The notes below the pieces were generated by a model. The model ran no database searches. It was given only the letters and a program-made list of their open reading frames with translations, and was not told where the DNA came from. DNA of 64,000 nucleotides from Triglochin maritima (taxonomy: Eukaryota > Streptophyta > Magnoliopsida > Alismatales > Juncaginaceae): the NCBI GenBank assembly GCA_963682175.1, contig OY821791.1, positions 32,424,326-32,488,325 on the forward strand, in the 5' to 3' direction. A program made the position numbers and the translations under genes. How positions within the stretch are numbered: position 1 is the first letter of the stretch; every line of letters begins with the position of its first letter. Below, one piece after another: positions 1-9,512 of this stretch.

Positions 1-109
1 CTTTACTTCTTGTTCATCAAACATTGCAGAACACAAAACACAGGTACACATCATTTGATAGAATCCGTTTACAACTGAATTCATGTTTAATGTCAACATA
101 TCAGTAAAA

Positions 110-415
110 CATGCAAGTAAAATAGAATTGCACGTGACAAATGGCTAGAGTAAAAATATATCAAATAAATGACTCAGAGGTTAGAATAAGAGCTAATGAA
201 AAATAGCTCCCAATCAAATACTCTCCCCGGTCATTATTTTACTGAGTATAAAGTACATGATCAAACATCACAAAAAGTCTTATTCACGAAACATATTGCA
301 GTTTGAGTCAAGTTTTAAATTACAGTTTGTAATAAGCAACCTTCAAATTAGAGTGCAGTTCGACTTGAGCTACCAGTTGCAGCTTGTGACGCAGTTAATA
401 CAGACCAATAATTCA
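110..415. repeat. Segmental duplication, copy 1 (partner 4890-5130 plus 5348-5364)
   Basis: This stretch of AT-rich, gene-free DNA is repeated in the same orientation at about 4890-5130. Shared landmarks in order are GAATTGCACGTGACAAATGG, CTCCCAATCAAATACTCTCC, CCGGTCATTATTTTACTGAG and TTGCAGCTTGTGA. Copy 1 continues from CTTGTGA straight into CGCAGTTAATACAGACC. Copy 2 holds about 215 bp carrying an SDHB exon at that same point and then resumes as CGTAGTTAATATAGACC. No gene is seen in 1-600 otherwise. Confidence 0.85.
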
Positions 416-639
416 AAAAATTACACAACTTGGAAGGTAGATCAATAGAGATTCAACACTATAACCAAAGTATCACGCCTTTGGACACCTATAGTCCCAC
501 ACAACAATAATTATCAAGTCTTTAAAGACGAAACAAGATTTGCAACCAGACTAGTACAATTTCAAATAACAAGCAAAGCAGAAGGGCACACTACATGATT
601 TTTCGTAATATGATTATACTTCAGGATGTCAACCACCCT

Positions 640-1345
640 TTCTAATCCAAAACAAAGATTTACTGACCAGGTTAGTGTTAGTTCTATTTGTTAAGAATCC
701 AACACCAACCCAAATCCAAATCTAAGTCCCAGCCCAAGAGAGAAATATTATCTAAGTAGGCCAAATCCAAGAGGCTCAATTCTAGAGTTTTCTTACTCTA
801 GAATTCTCTCTCTAGATTTCTCCATCATATCTAGAAGTTTCCACTCTAGAAACTTCATCACTCTCTACACACTTCCATCTACCACTATATATAGGAGATA
901 TCAACCTCCATTCTATGCATCCTAAGCAAGAATTAGACTCCACCACTATAAAGAGAGAGCCTTGTAGTTGTGTTAGCTAAGGTGTGTGTATTGTAGTAGA
1001 GAGTCTTATATAAGAGTGAGTGTAGTAGAAAGAGTAGTTGTGAGTGTGTCTCACAAGGTAGATAATGTGTAAGTGTAAGTTGTAGTATTGTAACATTAGT
1101 TTTATAAATACAAGCTTACATTTCATTTATCTTTGAGTCTCTTCTACTCAACACTATTTGGGTGAGTTGAGCTGCTATATTTGTTTGGATACTACCATGT
1201 CAAAAACATAAAAAGGTGCATGTAACAATGACATCATTCTTCATAAGAAGTTGTTCTAGACAGCTACTGTGTTGCCTGTATATGTTTTCCAACAAGAAAA
1301 CACAATGAGAATAGTTCCCTGAGTGGCAGAAGAGAATTGAGTTTT
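640..1345. repeat. Duplicate of the NOM1-like gene's 3' flank, split by a solo LTR
   Basis: Outside the solo LTR, bases 645-688 and 1154-1345 match 9107-9320 in the same orientation. Shared landmarks are AACAAAGATTTACT, CCATGTCAAAAACATA, AGGTGCATGTAACAATG, CATCATTCTTCATAAG and AATAGTTCCCTGAGTG. The 9.1-kb copy is uninterrupted where this copy carries the LTR, so it serves as an empty-site reference. Confidence 0.85.
689..1153. mobile_element. Solo LTR, 465 bp, with 5-bp target-site duplication CTATT
   Basis: The segment begins TGTTAAGAATCC and ends CTACTCAACA, so it has TG...CA ends with a TGTT/AACA inverted terminus. It is flanked by CTATT at 684-688 and at 1154-1158. A TATA-like run (ACTATATATAGG) lies at about 884-895. 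Comparison with the duplicate at 9107-9320 shows that this copy alone has the insert. No internal domain or second LTR is present, so it is read as a solo LTR left by recombination between two LTRs. The superfamily is uncertain; length and ends fit a copia-type LTR. Confidence 0.85.
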
Positions 1346-2480
1346 CTCATTCACATATATAACCAAACATTTAAGTCATATATATCATGTAGTGCTGAAA
1401 TCATGAACACATATAATAACCACAGTAATAAGAAATGATCGACATTGTGATAGATAGCTAGACTAATTACAACGGTTGAACATCAAAATATAATAATAAT
1501 AAAAACGTTAAATTCACCAGACCCACTTAAATGCATGGTAGGTTCAACAAGTCTATACATTGTATTCAGAGTGACCAGTTGAACCCATGTCAACTCTGTA
1601 TTAGTTTCAAACAAATGTCTACGGAAAATATCCATGGGCCATGAAGCAGTTCGTCAATATCCAAAAGAAAAGCCAACAAACATTATAACAAGTGTCTACG
1701 CAAAGAACTTCCATTCCACTACACTACATGAAACCAAGTTCATTAGTTAATGACGAAAATCAGTTAGATTAAGAAACACAGCATCTCTTTCTTTTAAGTC
1801 TAACCTGAACAATACCCTTACACATATTAACTCGACATTATCCATAATTAATGCATCAACTCTACCACATTTTGTAGTATGTAACTCATATGCATGTAAC
1901 TTATATTAAGATATTTCTTGTGTGAAGGTAATTACATTATGCTTAGAAGTAGACATAAAAAAATTCATTAAGAATTTGAAAATTAAGTAATACACACTAT
2001 AATATAAGTATTATGAGTCATGAAACAGAAAGAACAAGGTTGTAATTTGACATCAATTTTAAATGCCATATGAAGTAAAGAGATGGGGCTCTCACCTAGT
2101 GTAGCTGAAGTAAAGAGATGTCCCACAAAAATAAAAAAAAATAAAGTTTGGTTAATTTGTCTGATATATAATTGAGAGGTGATGAGAGAAAAGGAATCCA
2201 ATGCTTTTGTTTGTGATTGTCATCCACATCTAGCAAAGTAAAGCTACATGTGCACACATATATATTGTTTTGGGGATGGAATCAATCAAAGTTAATGGTA
2301 GACCATATATATCATCTTCAAAAAAAGGAGATTCGTGAGTTGAAGCTTAGTGTTGCGCTCATAACCAACCACATATTTGTGCAGCTATTGCTTCTCACAT
2401 GTCTCCTTTGGCATATATACTATATATCTTTATCCCCATCACCTAAAGTCATCTGTTGAAATAATCCGGGAAATCTGTTG
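1346..2480. other. AT-rich intergenic DNA, no gene seen
   Basis: No supported coding region, RNA gene or complete element was found here. Short open frames on both strands lack recognisable domains and resemble random AT-rich frames. Confidence 0.6.
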
Positions 2481-2499
2481 AAAAGAAGCAGATAGCAGA

Positions 2500-3000
2500 T
2501 AATCCGGGACTGAAGGAATGACTGTGGAACCTTAAAGTTGCTTTGTTTGAGGCAGAAGATGTGCTAGACGAACTGGAGTACTTACGGATAGAAAAACAAG
2601 CCACTTCAAGCAAAAATCCGGGACTGAAGATCGAAAGTGTGGTCTGCGCAGCTGAAAAGAGGCAGACAACAGTTGAAGAGAATCCGGGACTGAAGGAATG
2701 GCTGTGGTTCCTTAAAGTTGCTTTGTTTGAGGCAGAAGATGTGCTAGACGAGCTGGAGTACCTACGGATAGAAAAACAAGCAAAACGACTTTTGAATTTG
2801 GATGATACTCAAAACGGGTTGATGGCAGTTGTAGAGAAACTCAACAAGTTTGGTAAACGACTTTTGAATTTGAATCCTACTCTAAAGAATCCGGGACTGA
2901 AGGAATGCCCGTGGTTCCTTAAAGTTGCTTTGTTTGAGGCAGAAGATGTGCTAGACGAGCTGGAGTGCTTACGGATAGAAAAACAAGCCACCAGTTCAAG
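2500..3000 (+). repeat. Tandem direct repeat (about 180-205 bp unit, three copies) in the NLR coiled-coil
   Basis: Each unit begins with CCGGGACTGAAGGAATG and runs through the codons for a helix ending in RIEKQA. Units start at about 2503, 2684 and 2890; a partial start (CCGGGACTGAAG) also occurs near 2618. The unit cores are nearly identical, while the spacers between them differ. Confidence 0.85.
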
Positions 3001-3403
3001 CAAAAATATAGTACTACGTGCCAAAAAGACAGCAAAACGAGTTCTGAATTTGGATGATACTCTACTCAACTTGAAGGCAGTTGTAGAGAAACTCAACAAG
3101 ATTGGTAATGATTTGGATCCTATTCTTAAGCTTGTTCATAAGCAACCTTTGCTCAGCAACGTTAGTAGCAGTCACAACGACCAACGAAGCAGAGGGCCCT
3201 GCACTTGCTTAGTTGGTCTGCAACGATGATAAAGTGAAGCAACACTTCTAGGTAGAGAACATTTGGTGGGTGACTGTCTCTGATGATTTTGGTCTTGACC
3301 TTCTGACGAAGAACATCTACAGTGCTGTATTCAAAGGCGAGCCCTCTGTCGATAATTTTGACTTCATACAGGCTGAACTGAAAACTAAGTTGGAGTCTAA
3401 GAA

Positions 3404-3495
3404 ATCTCTAACACTCGCAGCATACTAAGGTTCCTAGGACCACCCAATTTAGGGAAGGAACCCATGAACCTTAGTATGCTGCGAGAGTTAGAGAT
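3404..3495. repeat. Near-perfect inverted repeat, 29-bp arms, at the NB-ARC/LRR junction
   Basis: The left arm (3404-3432) contains CGCAGCATACTAAGGTT and the right arm (3467-3495) contains AACCTTAGTATGCTGCG. The arms match at 28 of 29 positions and enclose a 34-base loop. The repeat lies exactly where the NB-ARC sequence stops and LRR sequence begins, so it probably marks an illegitimate repair junction. Confidence 0.85.
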
Positions 3496-4630
3496 TCATC
3501 TTAAGAAAGAGAAAGGGTACAAGATCAGTGAGTTGTGTAACTTGGTGGAGCTTCGCGATCTTTGGATTGGGGGTTTTGTGAATGTAAGCGGTTTTGAAGA
3601 GGCTGGTGAAGCTAATATGAAAGAAAAACACCATCTGAAGGTGTTAATCTTGTGGTGGAATCCCAATTCAAATGACGAGCTCAGAACAACTGTCAGAGGT
3701 GGGTTTTGATGGTCTCGAACCACACGTTGGTCTCAAGAAAATGGATGTTAGAGGATACTCAGGTTTCAGAGGTCCTTGTTGGTTTCAAACCTACTCGTTC
3801 AAGAGCAAATTGGAGGAAATTTGTATAGATAAGTGCCCCAAGTGGAAAGACATGTTATTTCTCCAACATCTGCCATCTCTCATGGAATCAAGGATCTGGG
3901 ATACGAGGGCATTGCAACGAATTTACACTCCTGAAGTTTCACGTGGCTGCCAACTGTTTCCCAAGCTCCGCATCCTCCAAGTTGTTGGTTGTCCGATGTG
4001 TAAGACACTGCCACCTCTTCCTCTTGGGTTTAAAACATTGGAACTAGATGATGTGTCGTTGACCACCCTCCCGAAATGGACAGTCCAGGATAATGAGACC
4101 TCATGGCTTTCTACTATGAGCATCAGAAACTGTCCAAATCTAATTTCCCTGAGAGAGGGATTGCTGCAAGAAAATGGGAAATTAAAGCATCTAAAGGAAG
4201 TATATATTGTCAATTGCTCGAAGCTTGTGCATTTGCCCGATCTCCTACCCACATCTCTTTCAAATATTATTTTGGATGATTGTTCCGAAATTACTTCTTT
4301 GGATCTATCTGGTTTGACAGCACTTGATAGGCTACAAATATATAGATGTCATGCATTGGAGTCCGTAATTTTGCAGGGAATCCGAGATCTCCTACCCACA
4401 TCTCTTTGAGACATTTTTTTGTATGATTGTTCCTAATTACTTCTTTGGATCTATCTGGTTTGACAACATTGAAGACTCTAGACATCTCTGGTTGTTGCAA
4501 ATTGGAGTCCGTAGAGGGTCTGGAGAACCTTGCTTCTCTCACATGGGTTGATATCATGACATGCCCTCAACTCCCTCATAATATAACGCTACAACAAAAT
4601 GAACATCTGACATATAAATATGATCTGTAG

Positions 4631-5130
4631 TCCAGCGCACATAAAGGAGAATTTTTTATGGTTAGTTATGTGTTGTGCAATTTTTTTTGACAGAGACAAC
4701 CTAGAAAAAAATCATCTGTAACTTACGGTTTGTAATGTTGATGGTTAGTTATGTGTTGTGCACACATTGAGCACACCATCCAGTAGTAGACATCACAACA
4801 CTACAATTTTCATCTGAAACAATAGCTGTATGCAGTTTGGCATTCCATCGATCATGTGACAAATGGCCAGAGTAAAAATATATTAAATAAGTAAAATAGA
4901 ATTGCACGTGACAAATGGCTAGATTAAAAATATATCAAATAAATGACTCCAAGGTTAGAATAAGAGCTAATGAAAAATAGCTCCCAATCAAATACTCTCC
5001 CCGGTCATTATTTTACTGAGTATAAAGTATACGATGAAACATCACAATAGATCTTATTGACGAAACAGATTGCAGTTTGTAATAAGCGACCTTCAAATTA
5101 TAGTGCAGTTCGACCGGTTGCAGCTTGTGA
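4631..5130. other. Intergenic DNA with duplicated block
   Basis: No gene is seen. A 22-bp direct repeat (containing GGTTAGTTATGTGTTGTGC) occurs near 4660 and near 4742. Bases 4890-5130 are copy 2 of the duplication described at 110-415, and a further short partial copy (ACAAATGGCCAGAGTAAAAA) lies at about 4857-4890. Confidence 0.7.
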
Positions 5131-5141
5131 TAAGATGACCC

Positions 5142-5321
5142 TCAATTTAAAGAATCCTTTTGCTCCTGAAGCTTTTTGATCTTTATGATCTCCAGTGCAG
5201 GATTGAGTCCCTTGGGGCAAGCATTTGTGCAGCTCATAATTATGTGGCAGCGATAAAGTTTGAACTCATCGTCTATGGCCTCCAATCGCTCCTTTGTGTA
5301 CTGGTCACGGCTATCAGCAAT
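5142..5321 (-). pseudogene. Last-exon fragment of succinate dehydrogenase iron-sulfur subunit (SDHB/SDH2)
   Basis: Read on the minus strand, 60 codons encode [20 protein letters not shown] followed by [20 protein letters not shown], then EIIKIKKLQ and a TGA stop at 5142-5144. This is the C-terminal iron-sulfur domain of complex II subunit B; the cysteines of its cluster-binding motif ([17 protein letters not shown]) are all present. The fragment is preceded by an AG acceptor (CGCAGATAG), so it looks like an intact terminal exon with part of its intron. No upstream exon is present: a retrotransposon LTR relic begins 44 bp away. The segment is missing from the otherwise matching duplicate at 110-415. 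SDHB feeds electrons from succinate to ubiquinone in the inner mitochondrial membrane; this stranded exon is unlikely to be functional. Confidence 0.85.
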
Positions 5322-5364
5322 CTATCTGCGACATAACAATAAACGTAGTTAATATAGACCAATT

Positions 5365-6287
5365 GTAACATCCCGAAATAGCGGAAATTTTAAAACTTTA
5401 TAATCAAGTCAACAGAGCTCAAAAAACAAGACGGGATTGTTACTTCTCATAAAACATATAAGCGGTGCACCATATTACATCAGAGTTTGTCAAAACAGTA
5501 CATGATTACAACAGAACAACAAAAAGAAGCGTAATCATGTAGACCTCAGTGGTCCGAATAGAGGATCTGATCCCAAGATACGCGCGCCCTCTGATCACCA
5601 CCCAACTGGACCTACTGCGGTCCTGAAAAAAGATGCAACAACAATGCCTGAGTTTCCATAAGGAAACCCCGTATGCCAAGCTCACCTATATGCATGCAGT
5701 AGTACAAATGAACCTATCATACTAGTAGCATGTCATGTCATCAACAATAAGGAAAACAATTCTCCCGAAGGGTAACATGGGACATCAATCCGACAATCAT
5801 CATCGGGTCTCCTGAGGAGACCTACCGTATGCACATACGGTCTAGCGGACAAGATGCGACGCTCCCCACACGTAGCTACACTAAACATGGGGTTCGGCAA
5901 GGAGCATCCGCCAAGTCCGCGCCATAAAGAAAAACAGATCTGTAACTCGTGGTCGAAACCACACCAACGGAGCCGTCGCTCGGTCGGTCCATCAATCATC
6001 ATCTCAGTCGGTCGGAACAACATCGGTCCATCATACAACACAGCCGGAACAACATCGGCCCATCAATCATCATCGCCGGAACAACATCGGCGGCATCACC
6101 GGCACAACATCGGTGGTCGAACAATACGTCTGGCACAACATCAGACGGGTCCAGACCGAAGTCTGCCAGGTCATCAGGCTCCACGAGCCGCAAACACCAA
6201 TGTCGCTGCTATAAAAGCAGGGCAGCGACCTCCGTCGCCATATAGGCCGGTAGTCACCTCCACGAGAGCAAGGATGACAACATAGTC
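5365..6287 (-). mobile_element. Diverged gypsy-type LTR relic
   Basis: It begins TGTAACATCCCGAAATAGCGG-like, the same terminus as the LTRs of Gyp-A and Gyp-B, and carries their hairpin block (GAGTTTCCATAAGGAAAC at about 5650-5667) and the following CCCCGTATGCCAA. Beyond about 5990 it contains degenerate repeats of CGGAACAACATCGG. The far end is not defined and sequence homologous to a PPR gene starts near 6288. No internal domain is attached. It represents an older or different subfamily of the LTRs found elsewhere in the window. Confidence 0.7.
5990..6160. repeat. Degenerate tandem repeat of ACAACATCGG-type units
   Basis: At least six copies of a GGAACAACATCGG / GGCACAACATCGG core recur at roughly 25-45-bp spacing, interspersed with CCATCAATCATCATC. 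The array lies inside the LTR relic at a place comparable to the minisatellite of the other gypsy LTRs but with an unrelated unit. Confidence 0.6.
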
Positions 6288-6835
6288 GGGTATAATTCCC
6301 TGCAATTTCATCTTCTTGAACAATGCAAAAGCATCCATGGCCAGATCGGCATGCGCATAAGCTTCAATTATTGAAGTCCAAGAAACCAAATCTTTCTCTT
6401 CCATCCTATTGAACAACCTTCTAGCAGTCTCTATTCTGCCGCATTTGGCAAACATCTACACTGCAAAATTTTGGATAAGGAGATTTGAATCTAGACCACT
6501 AACAACAATGACGCCAAACATCTGACTTGCCTCACTATGTGTAAGAGTACATGGCATGATGTTTAAGGAAGTGGCCCAATTAGGAGGTAGCGACACTAAC
6601 ATCTCACGGAATAGTTTCTAAAGCTTCGTCGGTGCAACAATTGGTCTGTGCAAGGTTGCTCCGATCATGGATGTCCATGTAACAACATTTCTGTCAAGCA
6701 TCACATGGAATAGCTAGCGTGCGGTGTTAAGGTCACCACACCTACTATACATGGTAAGTAGGGAGTTGCCAACAAAGATGTCATAATGGTACCCAGTTTT
6801 TATAGCATCAAGATGTAGCCTTAGAGAAGGTTGAT
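6288..6835 (-). pseudogene. Pentatricopeptide repeat (PPR) protein pseudogene
   Basis: On the minus strand the segment reads as consecutive PPR motifs: GYHYDIFVGNSLLTMYSRCG, RNVVTWTSMIGA, MFAKCGRIETARRLF and EKDLVSWTSIIEAYAHADLA. The pattern (NSLLTMYSRCG, VVTWTSMI) is typical of PLS-class plant PPR proteins, which bind organellar RNA. At least three in-frame stops are present (in TAR*LF, KL*KLF and FAV*MF), and no start or stop of the full gene is visible. The left edge abuts the LTR relic and the right edge abuts another LTR fragment at 6834, so the gene was cut on both sides. Confidence 0.85.
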
Positions 6836-7670
6836 AGATCTCCAACGAGGATTCCTGTCTAAACTTCCTTGTGTCACAGCTCCTTCATTTGACATCCCAG
6901 CTGGCTCTGATACCAATTTGATAGATCTCCGACGAGGATTCCTGCCTAAACGGTCCACAAGACCGTCAGCGACGGCGGAACAAGATCGGGTGAGCAGCTT
7001 GGAGCTCGAGAAAACACCACGTTGAGGAATTGGAATTCTTCCTGAAGTTGCAAATTTTTTATACCCATTTTATTATTTCTCTACTATTTATATGGGGAAA
7101 AACCTCCTCCGTTGTCTTGTAAAGGATATGAAAAAATCGCATCCTAACTAACTACTACGATCTAGCGTTAATTACATTCACATTTAACACTAAACCATGA
7201 TTCTCCTAATTAACAGAAATAACACTGCAATCTAATTGAAAATGGAAAAGACGTGAAGGGGAAGAAGAACTGTGCAGCCAGGTTAATCGGTAATTCCTAT
7301 TGATAACCCGATAATCTGGAGCGTTTGAATCCTAAGTCATCCGCTTTGTCCCATTCGATCTTCCCACTCAGCCTCACTGGTCCCACTGCTACTAACGCAA
7401 CTAACTGACATGTCCTGAGCCCCACCAATTAACTAACCAGCCAACAGTTACTTGCCTATTCCATACCTCACTCACAACCATTCATCCGAAGGTTACTGAA
7501 CGTTCCACTCACAGCCAACAGACTACTATTTGTTTGTTCTGTATCCTGAGTCAGACCACCACCGCCGTCTTGTGTGTGTGGAATAGTAGTATCATCTTCT
7601 TCAATGATGCGATCTTGACCCAACCGTATTGTGGGTTCTGTGCATTGAAGAGTCTGTCTTGTTATCTCTG
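6834..7670 (-). mobile_element. LTR retrotransposon relic with minus-strand primer-binding site
   Basis: TGATAGATCTCC(A/G)ACGAGG occurs twice, at about 6834 and 6921. Between the copies, GGCTCTGATACCAATT reads on the minus strand as AATTGGTATCAGAGCC, an initiator-Met-tRNA primer-binding site directly next to an LTR ending in GATCTATCA. The right copy therefore is the 5' LTR in minus orientation, and a TATA-like CCCCATATAAATAG lies at about 7090 on the minus strand. The left copy is only the first tens of bases of an LTR, so nearly the whole internal region is lost. The outer end near 7670 is approximate. Superfamily is not determined. Confidence 0.6.
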
Positions 7671-8377
7671 ATCACCTTATGAATTTTATGGAGTTCTTCG
7701 TGGAACTCATAAAATTCGTGGAACTTATAATTCGTGGAATTTTATGGGTCTTCAGGATTGGGGATTTGGCGGTCGTGGAGGAGGAGGAGTGGATTGGACG
7801 AGGCGGGAAGATAGGGAAGGTCGCCGGAGAAGGGCGAACGATCGCCGGAGCAAAACCCTAGAGGCCATGATATTGGATTTTGGATAGGGCCTTAATGTCT
7901 GGTGGTGCTCGCTAACAAGCTCGCGTTTTGTTACATTCCGCTCGACTTGCTTGTTAATTTGCTCATTTGTTCGACTCGGTTATTCTTATATACGTGTACG
8001 AGCATACATCTATATACAACACGATATGTACACTATAAATATACATCTATCCATATTTACAATAGCTCATGTGAGCTAGAAATTAAGTAAAAACATGTTA
8101 TATGTATCATATATGTGTTAATAGTAGTTGTTTTGCATTCCCGGGCGCAAACAAGAGATCGTTTTCTAACGAAACGAGCCAACGACCTAAACATGCTCAT
8201 GAGCAAATGATTTGAACTGAACGGCTCGCAAACTAGAGACGAGCCAAACACGAGCGTTATTTTCACACTTGAGCCGAACCACGATCGGGTCCAAAATTAA
8301 ACGAGTTGAATTCGAGCCCAACTTCGATTGCTCAAAACTGGTTCATTTGAGACCCTAATTTTGAAATATATATTTTA
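7671..8377. other. Gene-poor DNA; remnants only
   Basis: A GA- and GC-rich patch at about 7770-7860 resembles a 5' leader but has no supported gene. From about 7900 to 8340 there are scattered GAGCTCG/CGAGCC-type words (for example GCTCGCTAACAAGCTCGCG and ACGAGCCAAACACGAGCG) that could be a decayed non-autonomous hAT-like element, but no clean ends were found. Confidence 0.4.
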
Positions 8378-8387
8378 GTATTTATCA

Positions 8388-9067
8388 ATATTTTAAAAAT
8401 CAAACCGAACAGTGAACCGAAAACAACTCGGTTTGGTTCAAAGTGATCGAACCGATGGTCCAACCTTTGATGATGTCAGCATGACATTAGCATTTTGTGA
8501 ACCGATGGTTGAACCGAACCGACTCCGTAGCGGTGGTCCAACCGATTGAACCGATTTTTCTTATTATTTTTTGAGCATAATAAGTAATAACCAAGTACCT
8601 AAACTATGAACAATTCAACAAAAAATATCCATTTGTAAAATTACTTAATTAAAATTAGTAATAAAAAATAAACAAATATGTGACTAAACAATATTAATCT
8701 TTCTTCAACCAAATGAACAAATATTTACTTCTAACATCTAAAGCAGTAAGGGTGGTGGACTGTCCTGGAGGTCCGCCGGCCTTGGTGGAGATCGCGAGCG
8801 GTGGCGGCACGGAGAGGGGTGGACCGGTAGAGATCGCGAGGGTGTAAGTGTGGTGATGGGTTGGGGAAGGAGTAGTAAAAATTAAAAACCCTAGAATTTG
8901 AGTCAAATTTGAACAAAAAATATAACAATAAAAATCAAATTTTGTTTAAATTGAAAAAACCAGTTCGATCGATTTTTTCGGTTTATGAGGGGGACCGGTG
9001 TTTTGACAGATCGGTTCACGATCCAACCCGGTCCAACCGTCGGTTTGGTCAGGTTTTTAAAACAAAG
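8388..9067. mobile_element. Probable non-autonomous DNA transposon (MULE/MITE-like) with GC-rich core
   Basis: The left end (ATATTTTAAAAATCAAACCG) and the inverse of the right end (CTTTGTTTTAAAAACCTGAC) share TTTTAAAAA and AAACCGA-like blocks and are rich in (A/G)AACCG words. The flanks are GTATTTATCA (8378-8387) and GTATTTATAA (9068-9077), a 9-of-10 match to a Mutator-type 10-bp target duplication. A GC-rich, non-terminal segment at 8730-8870 differs in composition from the rest and could be captured host sequence. No transposase is present. Confidence 0.5.
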
Positions 9068-9512
9068 GTATTTATAAGAAAAGTGTTTGTAATTTTTCTT
9101 AATATGATTAAACAAAGATTTACTTACCGACCAAGTCAGTTATAGTTCCATTTGGGTTGGATACAACCATGTCAAAAACATATAAAAGGTGCATGTAACA
9201 ATGGCATCATTCTTCATAAGGAGTTGGTCGAGACAACTATTGTGTTGCCGGAAAAACACGTTTCTCCGTCAAGAAAACACAATGACAATAGTTCCCTGAG
9301 TGACAGAAGAGAAATTGGTTTTCTAAGCCTCAACAACTCAAGGAATCAAAAACCAATTGAAGCAACAACCATACCAATAATTATGATGTTGAAATTTGAG
9401 TTTTCCAAGTTTTGTGCTCTGAGTAATTCCTTGAATACGAACAAAGGAGATCACCACTAAAGCCTGGAGAGAGAATCAAACTATGACTTGTAAGAAGACT
9501 CAAATAGTGATG

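Larger units (their letters stand above)
2500..4630 (+). pseudogene. CC-NLR disease-resistance pseudogene with a triplicated coiled-coil segment
   Basis: Three regions of a CNL immune receptor are recognisable. At 2500-3130 the N-terminal coiled-coil (Rx-N) helix with the EDVID-type motif appears three times as AEDVLDELE, at units starting about 2500, 2682 and 2887. At 3250-3405 an NB-ARC start reads WVTVSDDFGLD, with the sequence GEPSVDNFDFIQAELK after it. From about 3466 on there is leucine-rich repeat sequence (LKHLKEVYIVNCSKL, LTTLKTLDISGCCKLESV). The P-loop, GLPL and MHD motifs are absent, so most of NB-ARC is deleted. The reading frame is broken after 3229, near 3690-3709, and again at 4407-4427, and it ends at 4628-4630. 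The family acts in the cytosol as a pathogen sensor; this copy cannot encode one. Homology to CNL genes is clear, but the subfamily is not. Confidence 0.85.

Noticed and set aside
2809..3099. Antisense open frame across the NLR coiled-coil repeats
   Set aside because: It is the mirror of the repeated coding segment and has no family resemblance of its own.
5854..6285. Open frames rich in NNIGPS/SEQHRS repeats
   Set aside because: They translate the ACAACATCGG-type tandem repeat inside an LTR relic.
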